The notes under the pieces are model-generated. The model worked only from the letters and a program-made list of their open reading frames with translations. It ran no database searches and was not told the origin of the DNA. A stretch of 64,000 bases of DNA from NCBI RefSeq assembly GCF_009695545.1, contig NZ_VUNS01000004.1, positions 124,001-188,000 on the forward strand. The letters are read 5' to 3'. The position numbers and the translations under genes are program-made. Source of the DNA: Victivallis lenta (GTDB lineage: Bacteria; Verrucomicrobiota; Lentisphaeria; Victivallales; Victivallaceae). Each line of letters starts with the position of its first letter. Within the stretch, counting starts at the first letter, position 1. Below are positions 1-8,143 of this stretch, one piece after another.

Positions 1-1308
1 TCCGTTGCGAAGCACGGCGAACGTCGCCTTCGGATTCGTATCGAGCCGCTCCATCGCTTTCCTGTAGAGCGTTTCGAGTTCGGCGGGGGTATTGACCGGT
101 TCCCCGTCGATCGAAACGAGAATGTCGTTCGGCCGCAGCTCGGCCTGCGCCGCATTGCCGAAATCCGAAACGCCGTAGATATAGACGCCGGAATTACGGT
201 AGTAATGGAGATTCGGCGTGTCGAAACGGTTGATCGCCTTGGCGGTGAATCCCCAGCGCGGGCAGGAGACCTCTTCGCCTTCAACCTCGCCTTTGGCGAC
301 CGGGGCGGCGTCGATCACAACCGTTTCCCCCTCGCGGACGACGGTGAAGGCGACCGGCTTGCCGAACGGCAGGAGACCGAGCATGCGGCGGAATCCCGGC
401 ATCTCCTCGTTGGTGCCGACCGTGACCGGCTTGCCGTCGATCGCCACGATGCGGTCGTTCGGCAGAAAACCGGCCTTCCGGGCCGGGCTGCCGGGTTCGG
501 TGCCGGAAACGATGACGCCGTCCGGAAAATCGAAGTAAATGTCCCGGTTGAAATCGCGCAGCGGCTGAAGCTGAAAACCGAGCCAGGCCCAGTTGACCTT
601 GCCGTATTCGCGCAGCCGGGGCAGAGCGTCGCGGATGGTCGGCGCCGGAATCGAGAAACCGACCGTGCCGCCCATCAGCATGCCGAGCGTGTTGATGCCG
701 ACCACCTTTCCGTCGGTGTTGACCAGCGGACCGCCGGAATTGCCGGGCGAAATCGAAGCGTCGGTCTGATACCAGAGGCTGTAGGTTCCCTCCGGCAGAT
801 AGCGCGAGGCGCACGAAACGATGCCGATCGAAACCGAACGGTTGAGCCCCCACGGCGCTCCCATCGCCATAACGAAGTCCCCTTCGGTCAGACGGTCTTC
901 GTAATCGATCGCGGCATACGGCAGCGGCGGCGTGCCTTCCGGCAGATCGAGTTTCAGCAGCGACAGGTCGAGGTCCTTGTCGAGCCCGACCACTTTAGCC
1001 GTGAATGCCCGGCCGTCATTCAGCAGGCAGCGGATGCTCTGCGCCTTGTCGACCACATGCCAGTTCGAAAGCAGCTCCCCGTCCGGCGTGATGAGGACGC
1101 CGGAACCGGAAACCACATCGTTCTGGGCCCGGCCGCTTTTGAGATTGCCGGTCACGACCTGAATGTAGACGACGGCCGGGAACACCTTGCCGCCCGCCTC
1201 CGACACAATCTGCTGGAACCCCGGCGCCGGAGCTGCGTTCTGAGCGGCGCAGCCGGCGAACAGCAGCGCGCCGGCCGCGAGACCGGGCAAAAAGATACGT
1301 TGAATCAT
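1..1308 (-). CDS. HtrA/DegP-like serine protease with PDZ domains, lipoprotein, 3' end cut off by the window
   Basis: Reading the minus strand from 1308 gives an open frame of 436 codons that runs off the left edge. The N-terminus is a lipoprotein signal peptide ending in the lipobox LFAGC (Cys20), so the enzyme is probably anchored in the cell envelope. A trypsin-like fold follows, with the triad His84 (in SNWHVVD), Asp114 (in DLSLLKL) and Ser191 (in GNSGGPL). Two PDZ-like segments follow, at about residues 210-310 and 350-430; the second is incomplete. The family degrades or refolds damaged envelope proteins. AGAGGA lies just upstream of the ATG. A divergent promoter region separates it from the FAD oxidoreductase gene. 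Family assignment is firm; the substrate is unknown. Confidence 0.9.
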   Translation of the reverse strand, partial: MIQRIFLPGLAAGALLFAGCAAQNAAPAPGFQQIVSEAGGKVFPAVVYIQVVTGNLKSGRAQNDVVSGSGVLITPDGELLSNWHVVDKAQSIRCLLNDGRAFTAKVVGLDKDLDLSLLKLDLPEGTPPLPYAAIDYEDRLTEGDFVMAMGAPWGLNRSVSIGIVSCASRYLPEGTYSLWYQTDASISPGNSGGPLVNTDGKVVGINTLGMLMGGTVGFSIPAPTIRDALPRLREYGKVNWAWLGFQLQPLRDFNRDIYFDFPDGVIVSGTEPGSPARKAGFLPNDRIVAIDGKPVTVGTNEEMPGFRRMLGLLPFGKPVAFTVVREGETVVIDAAPVAKGEVEGEEVSCPRWGFTAKAINRFDTPNLHYYRNSGVYIYGVSDFGNAAQAELRPNDILVSIDGEPVNTPAELETLYRKAMERLDTNPKATFAVLRNG

Positions 1309-1329
1309 AAAATCCTCTGCAATTAAGGG

Positions 1330-1376
1330 TTGTTTATTCCTTCATGCAAGTTATATTAAAAAACGCCGGAATGCAA
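1330..1376. promoter_or_regulatory. divergent promoters between protease and FAD oxidoreductase genes
   Basis: On the plus strand, TTGTTT (1330-1335) and TATATT (1352-1357) are 16 bp apart and face the FAD oxidoreductase gene. On the minus strand, TTGCAT (1371-1376) and TATAAC (1350-1355) are 15 bp apart and face the protease gene. The two -10 boxes overlap, so the promoters probably exclude each other. Read by eye. Confidence 0.4.
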
Positions 1377-1468
1377 GTCCGGACCCAAAAAATAAATCCG
1401 GAATCGTTCATCCGGCTTTGTTTCTTGAGACGATCCGAATCACTGAAATCTTATCGGAGATGACGAAA

Positions 1469-2743
1469 ATGAGCCAAACCGCATCAAAAGAGAGTTTCGA
1501 TATCCTGGTCGCCGGGGCCGGAACCGCCGGCGTCTGCGCGGCGATCCAGGCCGCGCGGGCGGGAGCTTCGGTCTGTCTGGTCGAAAAAAACGGGATCCCG
1601 GGCGGAACCATCACGGCCGCGGGAATCGCCTACCCCGGCATCTTCCACGCCTGGGGGAAGCAGGTCATCGCCGGCATCGGCTGGGAGCTTGTGGAGCGCA
1701 CCCGGCAGGAGAGCCGCGATCCGCTGCCGAATCTCTGCGACACGAATCTCAACGAGCATTGGCGGTACCAGGTTCAGATCGATCCGGTCATCTTCGCGGC
1801 CCTCTGCGACGAAGAGTTTGAAAAGGCCGGAGTGACGGTCAAATACCATACGATGATCGGCGCGGCGGAGACGGCCGCGGACGGTGTCGGGCTGACGCTC
1901 TGCGGCAAGGACGGTCTTTATCCGGTTTTCGCCCGGCGGGTGATCGACTGCACCGGGGACGCGAATCTTTCGAAGCTGCTCGGCGCCGAGCTCCGCACCT
2001 CCGACCCCTGTCAGCCCGGCACGCTCTGCGTGTATGCGACCGGCTACGACCCGGAGAAGCTCGATATCGATGCGCTCCGCACGGCGTTCGAGGAAGCTGC
2101 CGCGCGCGGCGAGGTCAGCTGCGAGGATACGGGCTGGAGCAACGGCTTCAACCCGCATTTCCTCTTTTCGCGCGGAAACAATTCGAACCACATCTCCGGG
2201 ATCAACGCGGCCGATTCGGCCGGCCGGACCCGGATCGAAATTGCGGGCCGCGCATCGCTGCTGCGGCTTTACCGCTTCCTGAAAAAGCAGCCGGGGCTTG
2301 AGAAGCTCGAATTCAAGCTCAACGCCGCCGAGTGCGGCGTGCGCGAGACGCGCACCATCGTCGGGCTTGAGACCGTCACGGCGGAGGAGTATGCGGCGGG
2401 GAAGAAGTACAAAGACGCGGTTTCGCATGCATTCTACCCGATCGACCTCCACGATGCGAAGGTCGGTCTGGATAAGCGGAATCTGGCGCCCGGAATTGTT
2501 CCGACGGTGCCGCGCGGTGCGCTGATTCCGCGCAATACGCGCCATCTGCTTGCAGCCGGGCGGATTCTGTCCAGCGACCGGCTGGCGAATTCGGCGCTGC
2601 GGGTGCAGGCCACATGTATGGCGACCGGGCAGGCGGCGGGAGCGCTCGCGGCGCTCTCGGTCCGGCTCGGAGTTCCCGCCGAAGAAATTCCGATGCCGGA
2701 ACTGCGCAGGCTGCTTGAAGCGAATCGGGCGATCGTTCCGTAG
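1469..2743 (+). CDS. FAD-dependent oxidoreductase (FAD_oxidored family)
   Basis: A 424-residue protein with an N-terminal dinucleotide-binding motif (VAGAGTAGVCAAIQAARAG, about residues 12-30), followed by an acidic strand end (VEKNG) and the PGG turn common in this flavoprotein group. A second FAD-contacting stretch lies near the C-terminus (RHLLAAGRILSSD). It has no signal peptide and should be cytoplasmic. GGAG lies 9 bases before the ATG at 1469, which is preferred to the ATG at 1460 where the GGAG abuts the start. This family is abundant in Lentisphaerota and Planctomycetota, often near sugar-utilisation genes, but its substrate is generally unknown. The gene stands alone and converges on the pseudopilin gene that follows. 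Confidence 0.8.
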   Translation: MSQTASKESFDILVAGAGTAGVCAAIQAARAGASVCLVEKNGIPGGTITAAGIAYPGIFHAWGKQVIAGIGWELVERTRQESRDPLPNLCDTNLNEHWRYQVQIDPVIFAALCDEEFEKAGVTVKYHTMIGAAETAADGVGLTLCGKDGLYPVFARRVIDCTGDANLSKLLGAELRTSDPCQPGTLCVYATGYDPEKLDIDALRTAFEEAAARGEVSCEDTGWSNGFNPHFLFSRGNNSNHISGINAADSAGRTRIEIAGRASLLRLYRFLKKQPGLEKLEFKLNAAECGVRETRTIVGLETVTAEEYAAGKKYKDAVSHAFYPIDLHDAKVGLDKRNLAPGIVPTVPRGALIPRNTRHLLAAGRILSSDRLANSALRVQATCMATGQAAGALAALSVRLGVPAEEIPMPELRRLLEANRAIVP

Positions 2744-2899
2744 AAACCGCAGCACGCCGGCCCGCGCGACAATTCTGCCGGGGACAATGCGGCAGCCTCC
2801 GGTCCGCACTGCGCCGTCCATCGCCTCGCTCCCGCTGTTCCCGGCGGGGGGCGCGGCTCTCACGCCGCAGGAAGTTCCGCGCCCTGCTCTCCGCAAAGA

Positions 2900-2917
2900 A
2901 GTGCGGTTGCCCGCACT
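2900..2917. terminator. hairpin between convergent genes
   Basis: A perfect 7-bp inverted repeat (AGTGCGG, loop TTGC, CCGCACT) lies between the stop codons of the convergent FAD oxidoreductase and pseudopilin genes. It is followed by CTTT on the plus strand and TCTTT on the minus strand, so the U-tracts are weak. A bidirectional terminator is the likeliest role. Confidence 0.4.
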
Positions 2918-2935
2918 CTTTCCGCCGAGAGGTCT

Positions 2936-3628
2936 TTATTCGCCGGAGGGCGCTTTACCGAACCAGAAGGTGCGGCCGTAAACGCCGCCCTTCTGCGCGT
3001 TCTCTCCGACGGAACCCGGAATCGCATTGCGGTTGTGCAGCGCCACATGGCCGTCAATCCAGCAGATGTTCACGTTGTTGTTATGCACATTGTCCGGCAT
3101 CTGCGTATAGGCAAGCACTTTGTTGAAGCCGGAGAGCGACTCCACCCAGAGCCCGTCCATGAAATGCATCATGCCGCTCGGGCGGCTGATCGTCGAAAGC
3201 TTCTTCCGGTAATTGCTGCTGCGGTTATTCTTCGTGATCTCCCCCGCGTAAGCCGACTTGGCGTAGGTCCGGTGGGCCATATTCGAACGGTGCTCGCCGA
3301 AATGCGTCGGGCAGGTGAACACACTGGTATAATCACGGATCCGGAACTTCATCTCCTCCCGCGTACCCGACAGCCCGACATACGGAGCGAGGTTGGTCTG
3401 CCACGCATAGAGGTCAGTCGTGTCGTCGGTGAAGTCGGCCACCAGAAAATCATCGTAATCGGCCGCATACTGCGCGGCACCGCTGCCGAGCTGCTTCAAA
3501 TTGCCCGAACAGGTTGCCGTATGTGCCCGGCCGCGCGCCTGGTTCAGCGCCGGCAGCAGCATCGAAGCCAGAATCGCGATGATGGCGATGACGACCAGGA
3601 GCTCGATCAGGGTAAATGTTTTTTTCAT
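2936..3628 (-). CDS. pseudopilin-like protein with H-X9-DG motif
   Basis: A 230-residue protein starting with a type IV prepilin/pseudopilin-like leader: a short basic start (MKKT), then FTLIELLVV with Glu at mature position 5, then a hydrophobic helix to about residue 30 and LNQAR. The residue before the Phe is Thr, not the usual Gly. The C-terminal half carries His-X9-Asp-Gly (ending IDGHV), the hallmark of the prepilin-processing-associated H-X9-DG family. It should sit in the inner membrane with a periplasmic globular domain. It is the last gene of a three-gene minus-strand operon, 24 bp after the hydrolase stop, with a GGAGGA ribosome-binding site. A role in a type II secretion-like system or as a partner of the adjacent hydrolase is inference. 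Confidence 0.88.
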   Translation of the reverse strand: MKKTFTLIELLVVIAIIAILASMLLPALNQARGRAHTATCSGNLKQLGSGAAQYAADYDDFLVADFTDDTTDLYAWQTNLAPYVGLSGTREEMKFRIRDYTSVFTCPTHFGEHRSNMAHRTYAKSAYAGEITKNNRSSNYRKKLSTISRPSGMMHFMDGLWVESLSGFNKVLAYTQMPDNVHNNNVNICWIDGHVALHNRNAIPGSVGENAQKGGVYGRTFWFGKAPSGE

Positions 3629-3652
3629 GGAACAATCCTCCTTCGGGTTATG

Positions 3653-6424
3653 TTATTGGTGAATGAGTTCAAAAAAGACGGCCGGTCCGTCCGGCAGCGC
3701 AGCCGTGTCGATGTCGAGGACGAGCCGGCCCGCTTCGTTTTTCACCGGCAGCTCCGACGCGCGTTCGCCGTTCAGCTTCAGCGCATACGCCCTGAAGCGT
3801 TCTCCGTCCGGACGGGCGATCGCAAGCCGGAACTTTCCCGTGCGCACCAGGGCCGGCAGACTGCCGATCTCCTCGAGCACCGTTTCATTCGCATCGGAGA
3901 ACTTCATGCCGCTGTTGCGCGCGTCGGTTGCGATGACCGCAAGCAGCCGCTTCGCCGTCGCCAGCGTCGCCTCCTTTTCCAGCGACACGACCGTAACCGA
4001 AGCCGGAACCGAACAGCCGAGCACCGAGAGCGCGCCGAGCACAACCGGCCGGTCCTGTTTGACGACCGCCCCCTCGAGCCGCGGAGTCTTCACGGTCATT
4101 TCGGCCCGGCTGACATCCATATAGACCTGCGCCGTGTCGCTCTCGAAAATTCCGCGGGCCGGATCGCTGCGGTTCTCCCGTCCGAGTATGCCCTTCTTCT
4201 TCAGGATCGCGCAGATCCGCTCAAGTCTGGAGGTTTCGCCGGTCGCCAGAATCTCTTCAAACATGTCGCCGCCGCCGGATTGAGCGACGCCGTCCGGCGA
4301 TACCGTGAGATCGGCCCTGACCGGAGCGCGGCGGCGGCCGTCGAAGCTGATGCCGACCTTGCTCCAGATCCACATGCGTGAAATCTCGTCCGGAATCGCC
4401 CCCATCGCCCGGCCGTCGAACGCGAACTTCCGCGATACCGGAATCTCAATCGTGTGCGGCGACGTTTCGATGTCGCGCCGCAGGAAGCCCATCGCGGTCA
4501 CCAGTTCCGAAGCCCGGCCGACCGGATCGACCCCGACCATGAAGCTCGCCAGCGGGTCGCCGTACAGGACGGCCTGATTGCAGTGGCAGGCGACGCCGTT
4601 CCAGTTCTGCAGCGCGGCGCAGGCGGCGTAGACCAGCCCCTGCTCGTGACGGAACCGGTTCCAGAAGACGAAGCCGAACTCCGTGATCAGGTAGGGGCGG
4701 TCGAGCCAGCGCGCCGTGCTCTGGCGCTTGACCGCGCTGCCGTTTTCGGCCAGCGGGCTCTTCTGGTTCAGCGTGATGCCCTTCGAGCCGCCGTAACCGG
4801 ACGGATGCGCGTGATAGCCGTGCATGGTGATGACCGGCATCCGCTCCCGGGCCGGCAAATGCACGAGGCGGGTGATCATATCCCACTGCGTCGTGAGCCC
4901 GCGGTAACCGATCTTCGCCGTTTCCTCCTCGTAGAACTTCGTCATTTCGACTTCGCGTTCGGACTGGAAGAGCGCCATGTCGATTCCGGCCGGCGTATCG
5001 GTGCGGGCTACCTTGAAGCTGATTTCGGGAACCTGTTCGAATGTGCCGTTCTCCGGCAGAAGCACGTCGCCGCATTTGCCGCCCCATGCGGCGTAAAGCT
5101 TTCCGTAACTGCCGTAGCGGTTCTTCAGGAACGCGACCCAGAGCGGCTGGAACGCCTTCGAATATTCGCGCAGGTCGAGCCGGATATCCTGCTCGTTGTA
5201 GTACTGGAACAGCGCGAGCACCGGGTCATCCCGCAGAGCGGTTTTCGTGTACGGATTCACATGAGTCAGGATCTTCGACACGCCGGCGACCCAGTTCCGC
5301 CGCCGGGCCGGATTGACGAACATCTGCACCTTCGAGCTGTTCGGATGGCGCGGCGCAATCGACAGATTGAGGTCGCTGGAAAATCCGACGAAGGAGACCA
5401 GTCCGTCCAGATTGACGTAAACGCCGTTCTTTTTCAGCAGATAGATGAAGTAGTCGAACCGGTCCTGAATCTCCGGATCGAACTCAAGCTCGTCCGGAGT
5501 CTGCGGCAGCTCGAACCGCTCCTGATTCTTCAACACCGCGCCGCGGTTCGGGCCGACCAGGAAACGGCCGGGACCGTGGATGCGCACCATGTTGTACCCC
5601 TGCCGGACGATCGTATCGACGTATGCCTCGAGTTCGGCCTTGCTCATGTACTGCATGCCGGCCTGCCCGGGCAGAAGCTGCAGCGAGAAGAAGCGCAGCT
5701 CCTCATCCGGCCGTTTCTCGAAAACCAGCTGTCCGGCGGCGTTGACGGTCACCCGCCCGTAGGTCCCGGCCGGCGCACGGTCGGTGATGCCGGAGAGATC
5801 GAGCGCCGAACCAGCCCGGACGACGAGGTCGGAGAGATCGACCGCCTTCCACTCTTTCCCCTCCCGGATTTCGCGGATTGCCGGAACGGCAGCGGCCGAG
5901 GTTGCATCCGTGACCCGGATCGGCCCGAAATCGATCTTCGCCCCGGCCGGAGCGTTCCGGAAAATGAACTGCGGCAGCGCCGCCGTCCCGATTCCGCCGG
6001 CATCGGCGGTGACGGCGAGCACGATGCGGTGGCGCTTCCAGCTCGCCGGAATATCGAAGCTCTGCACCGCCGAAAGATAGTTGTAGGGCGCTTCGCCGTT
6101 CGCAATCAGGATTTCGGCACGGCACGGCACGGAGCCGCGGACTTCGAACTCGACGGCGAGCTTCTGCTTCCGCGCCGGAACCGTTTTCGAGCGGAATGCC
6201 GCAACGACCGGATAATTCCCCGGCTTCTCCGGCAACGCGATTTCGAGCACCGGATTGCCGGACGAATCGCGCAGCGGATCGAAGGCGAGCGTTCCGCCGT
6301 TGCGGAGCGTCACCTCCGGATCGGTTTTGCCGAAGCTCCAGAGCTTCAGCTCCGTCTCCGCGGCAGCCGCCGCAAACAGAACGCCGCAGAACAAGACAGG
6401 GACGAACCGTTTCAGCAATTTCAT
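3653..6424 (-). CDS. secreted glycoside hydrolase, clan GH-A-like (cellulase/GH5-type barrel)
   Basis: A 923-residue protein with a Sec signal peptide (about residues 1-22). A jelly-roll-like N-terminal module (about 25-190) ends in FGPIRVTDA. A TIM-barrel-like region spans about 260-680, and a C-terminal region is likely beta-rich. The best acid/base candidate is Glu411 in YYNEQD and the best nucleophile is Glu582 in LITEFGF; both positions fit the clan GH-A layout of Asn-Glu and Glu at strand ends 4 and 7. It probably attacks a plant or host glycan outside the cytoplasm. The ATG overlaps the stop of the upstream small gene (ATGA), and the pseudopilin follows after 24 bp. The exact GH family cannot be fixed by reading alone. 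Confidence 0.75.
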   Translation of the reverse strand: MKLLKRFVPVLFCGVLFAAAAAETELKLWSFGKTDPEVTLRNGGTLAFDPLRDSSGNPVLEIALPEKPGNYPVVAAFRSKTVPARKQKLAVEFEVRGSVPCRAEILIANGEAPYNYLSAVQSFDIPASWKRHRIVLAVTADAGGIGTAALPQFIFRNAPAGAKIDFGPIRVTDATSAAAVPAIREIREGKEWKAVDLSDLVVRAGSALDLSGITDRAPAGTYGRVTVNAAGQLVFEKRPDEELRFFSLQLLPGQAGMQYMSKAELEAYVDTIVRQGYNMVRIHGPGRFLVGPNRGAVLKNQERFELPQTPDELEFDPEIQDRFDYFIYLLKKNGVYVNLDGLVSFVGFSSDLNLSIAPRHPNSSKVQMFVNPARRRNWVAGVSKILTHVNPYTKTALRDDPVLALFQYYNEQDIRLDLREYSKAFQPLWVAFLKNRYGSYGKLYAAWGGKCGDVLLPENGTFEQVPEISFKVARTDTPAGIDMALFQSEREVEMTKFYEEETAKIGYRGLTTQWDMITRLVHLPARERMPVITMHGYHAHPSGYGGSKGITLNQKSPLAENGSAVKRQSTARWLDRPYLITEFGFVFWNRFRHEQGLVYAACAALQNWNGVACHCNQAVLYGDPLASFMVGVDPVGRASELVTAMGFLRRDIETSPHTIEIPVSRKFAFDGRAMGAIPDEISRMWIWSKVGISFDGRRRAPVRADLTVSPDGVAQSGGGDMFEEILATGETSRLERICAILKKKGILGRENRSDPARGIFESDTAQVYMDVSRAEMTVKTPRLEGAVVKQDRPVVLGALSVLGCSVPASVTVVSLEKEATLATAKRLLAVIATDARNSGMKFSDANETVLEEIGSLPALVRTGKFRLAIARPDGERFRAYALKLNGERASELPVKNEAGRLVLDIDTAALPDGPAVFFELIHQ

Positions 6425-6963
6425 TCTGCGCCCTCCTTCCCTGCCGGAACCGTAACCGTAATCGGGCCGAAATAGATCATCTGATTCGCCTTCACGGTCG
6501 AAAGCAGGATGCGCGGCAGCTGGATCACCGGCTCCCCGCCCCGGGCGGGCCGCACCTTCAACGTGCAGGTCAGCCGCTTCCACCGGGTGCCGAATTTCAC
6601 CGGAACCGTATCGGTCAGGTGAAACGCGGTATTGCTGCGCGGTGTGCTTCTGAGCTCAAGCGTTCCGTCAAAGTCGGCGCGGCAGTAAAAACTGATTTCC
6701 ACCGTCTCCGCATTTTCAAGAACGCCGGCCGGAGCCATGAAAGTGATGACCGGCTGGTATTTGAGCTCCTCCGAGTCATACTTCGCCCAGACGCGCAGCG
6801 CGTTTTTGCCGTCCGGCGTTTTCACGTCGCTCAGCCGCGCAAAAGCGCCGTTCTGTTCCTTCGGCATGGATTCCGTCCCGGAATAGTTCCACACCAGCTC
6901 CGCCCCCGGCGCAAGCAGGCCGGAAAGCAATGCAGCCATTGCCAGATACCCTTTGATTCTCAC
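6421..6963 (-). CDS. small secreted carbohydrate-binding-like protein
   Basis: A 180-residue protein with a signal peptide (residues 1 to about 25, ending GLLAPGAE). The body is predicted beta-rich. It resembles the N-terminal module of the hydrolase encoded next: both have a Trp-Lys-Arg strand and both end in FGPI-x-VT. I chose the GTG at 6963 because AAAGGA lies 7 bases upstream and the signal peptide starts there (MRIKGYL); longer in-frame starts would add an implausible N-terminus. It is first in the operon, and its stop overlaps the hydrolase start by 4 bp. A free-standing glycan-binding module is the likely role; no catalytic residues are apparent. Confidence 0.65.
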   Translation of the reverse strand: MRIKGYLAMAALLSGLLAPGAELVWNYSGTESMPKEQNGAFARLSDVKTPDGKNALRVWAKYDSEELKYQPVITFMAPAGVLENAETVEISFYCRADFDGTLELRSTPRSNTAFHLTDTVPVKFGTRWKRLTCTLKVRPARGGEPVIQLPRILLSTVKANQMIYFGPITVTVPAGKEGAE

Positions 6964-7009
6964 CGCTGTTCCTTTCCCCAAAAAGAATTCGTCGCATTCT
7001 TCCTTAAAT

Positions 7010-7037
7010 ATTATAAGCAAAAAAAACTGGAAAGCAA
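7010..7037 (-). promoter_or_regulatory. promoter of the hydrolase-pseudopilin operon
   Basis: Reading the minus strand, TTGCTT (7032-7037) is followed after 16 bp by a perfect TATAAT (7010-7015), 47 bases before the GTG start. A GAAATTTC palindrome lies a little upstream and could belong to the operator of the divergent LacI-type regulator. Confidence 0.5.
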
Positions 7038-7079
7038 CGATTTTGCGAAATTTCCCGTGTAACAAAATGTACCAGAGCC

Positions 7080-7108
7080 TTGTAAAACCGTTCCCGGGCA
7101 TGTATGGT
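7080..7108 (+). promoter_or_regulatory. promoter of the LacI-type regulator
   Basis: TTGTAA (7080-7085), a 17-bp spacer and TATGGT (7103-7108) lie 22 bases before the ATG, just upstream of the AAGGAG ribosome-binding site. Each hexamer matches the sigma-70 consensus at four of six positions. Confidence 0.4.
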
Positions 7109-7130
7109 AATGCGGGAAGGAGAGCGCGGG

Positions 7131-8084
7131 ATGAAAAAAGTGACAGTCAGAATGGTCGGAGCGGCGGCGGGAGTGTCGCATGCAACCGTTTCGCGGGTAT
7201 TGAACAACGACCCGCGCGTCCACCCGTCCACCCGGCTTGCGGTGATCCGGGCGGCCCAGCAGCTCGGCTACCGGCTCGAAAGCGGCGGCGGCCGCAAGAC
7301 GATCGCCCTGATCCTGCCGAACGCGGTCGCGGGCGGCTACATGGGACATATGCTCATGCAGATCCGGGCCGAGATCAGCAGCCGCGGCTACCATACCGAA
7401 CTGGTCTCCCCCTCCGACATCGACATTCTGAACGACCGGGTCATCTCCGGCGGAATTTCGCTGGCCATCGACAACGATCAGGAGGCGTGGGAGGAACTGA
7501 AAACCCTGCCGCTCGTGAAGGTAAACCAGACCGGCAACCACCTGAACCGGATCTACTGCGTGCGCTCGGACGGAATTCAGGCGATGGATCTCGCCGTCGA
7601 ATATCTGGCCGCCCGCGGACACCGGCGCATCGCCTATCTGTCCGACGTGGCCGAAGAGCGCGACCGGAGGCTCTGCTCGCGCCGGTACGACGGCTTCATC
7701 GCCGCCATGCGGCGGCTCGGCTGGTCCGACCCGCACCGGTTCATGCATTTCTTCGCCTGGCATGAGCTGCCGGATTTCGTCGCGCTCAAAAAACAGGGGA
7801 TCACCGCGTTCGTCTGCGCCGGAGAGATGACCGGCGTTTTCGTCGCCCGCGGCATTCACCTGCAGAAACTGCGCATCCCGGAGGATTTTTCACTGCTCGG
7901 CATGGAGTACGTCCGAATCTCGCAGGCGCTGCTGCCGGCCCAGACCACCCTGGTCCAGAACTACAGCGAACTCGCGTTTCACGCCCTTGAGCTGCTCGAA
8001 CAGCTGATCCGGGGGGAGACTCCGGCCGGAGACATCACCGTTCCGTACAGCCTCATCGAACGCGAGAGCGTCGGGTCCCTGTAA
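7131..8084 (+). CDS. LacI/GalR-family transcriptional regulator
   Basis: A 317-residue protein. The N-terminal helix-turn-helix (about residues 3-50) has the diagnostic VSHATVSRVLNNDPRV. A periplasmic-binding-protein-like sensor domain follows (about 60-310), including the GHRRIAYLS strand typical of the family. The start is the ATG at 7131, 8 bases after AAGGAG; upstream ATGs lack a ribosome-binding site. It is transcribed away from the carbohydrate-binding-like / hydrolase / pseudopilin operon, so it probably controls that operon and itself through sites in the 167-bp gap. The effector is probably a sugar released by the hydrolase; that is inference from position. Confidence 0.9.
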   Translation: MKKVTVRMVGAAAGVSHATVSRVLNNDPRVHPSTRLAVIRAAQQLGYRLESGGGRKTIALILPNAVAGGYMGHMLMQIRAEISSRGYHTELVSPSDIDILNDRVISGGISLAIDNDQEAWEELKTLPLVKVNQTGNHLNRIYCVRSDGIQAMDLAVEYLAARGHRRIAYLSDVAEERDRRLCSRRYDGFIAAMRRLGWSDPHRFMHFFAWHELPDFVALKKQGITAFVCAGEMTGVFVARGIHLQKLRIPEDFSLLGMEYVRISQALLPAQTTLVQNYSELAFHALELLEQLIRGETPAGDITVPYSLIERESVGSL

Positions 8085-8088
8085 ACGG

Positions 8089-8119
8089 CCGGCCCGGAGA
8101 AACCGTTTCTCCGGGCCGG
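8089..8119. terminator. long perfect hairpin between convergent genes
   Basis: Two 14-bp perfect arms (8089-8102 and 8106-8119) enclose a 3-base loop between the stops of the LacI-type regulator and the convergent Pro-rich protein gene. The U-tract (CTTCTTTTC) begins only about 10 bases after the stem, so it is a strong hairpin but not a textbook terminator. Confidence 0.55.
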
Positions 8120-8143
8120 ATCGCCGCTTCTTTTCAGTTCCGC

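Noticed and set aside
205-1326. Long plus-strand open frame opposite the HtrA-like gene
   Set aside because: It mirrors the protease frame, has no ribosome-binding site or family features and is Arg-rich, as expected of an antisense shadow in G+C-rich DNA.
6425-6583. Upstream extension of the hydrolase to a start at 6583
   Set aside because: The ATG at 6424 directly precedes a signal peptide and overlaps the previous stop; the extension is antisense-like and overlaps the upstream coding region.
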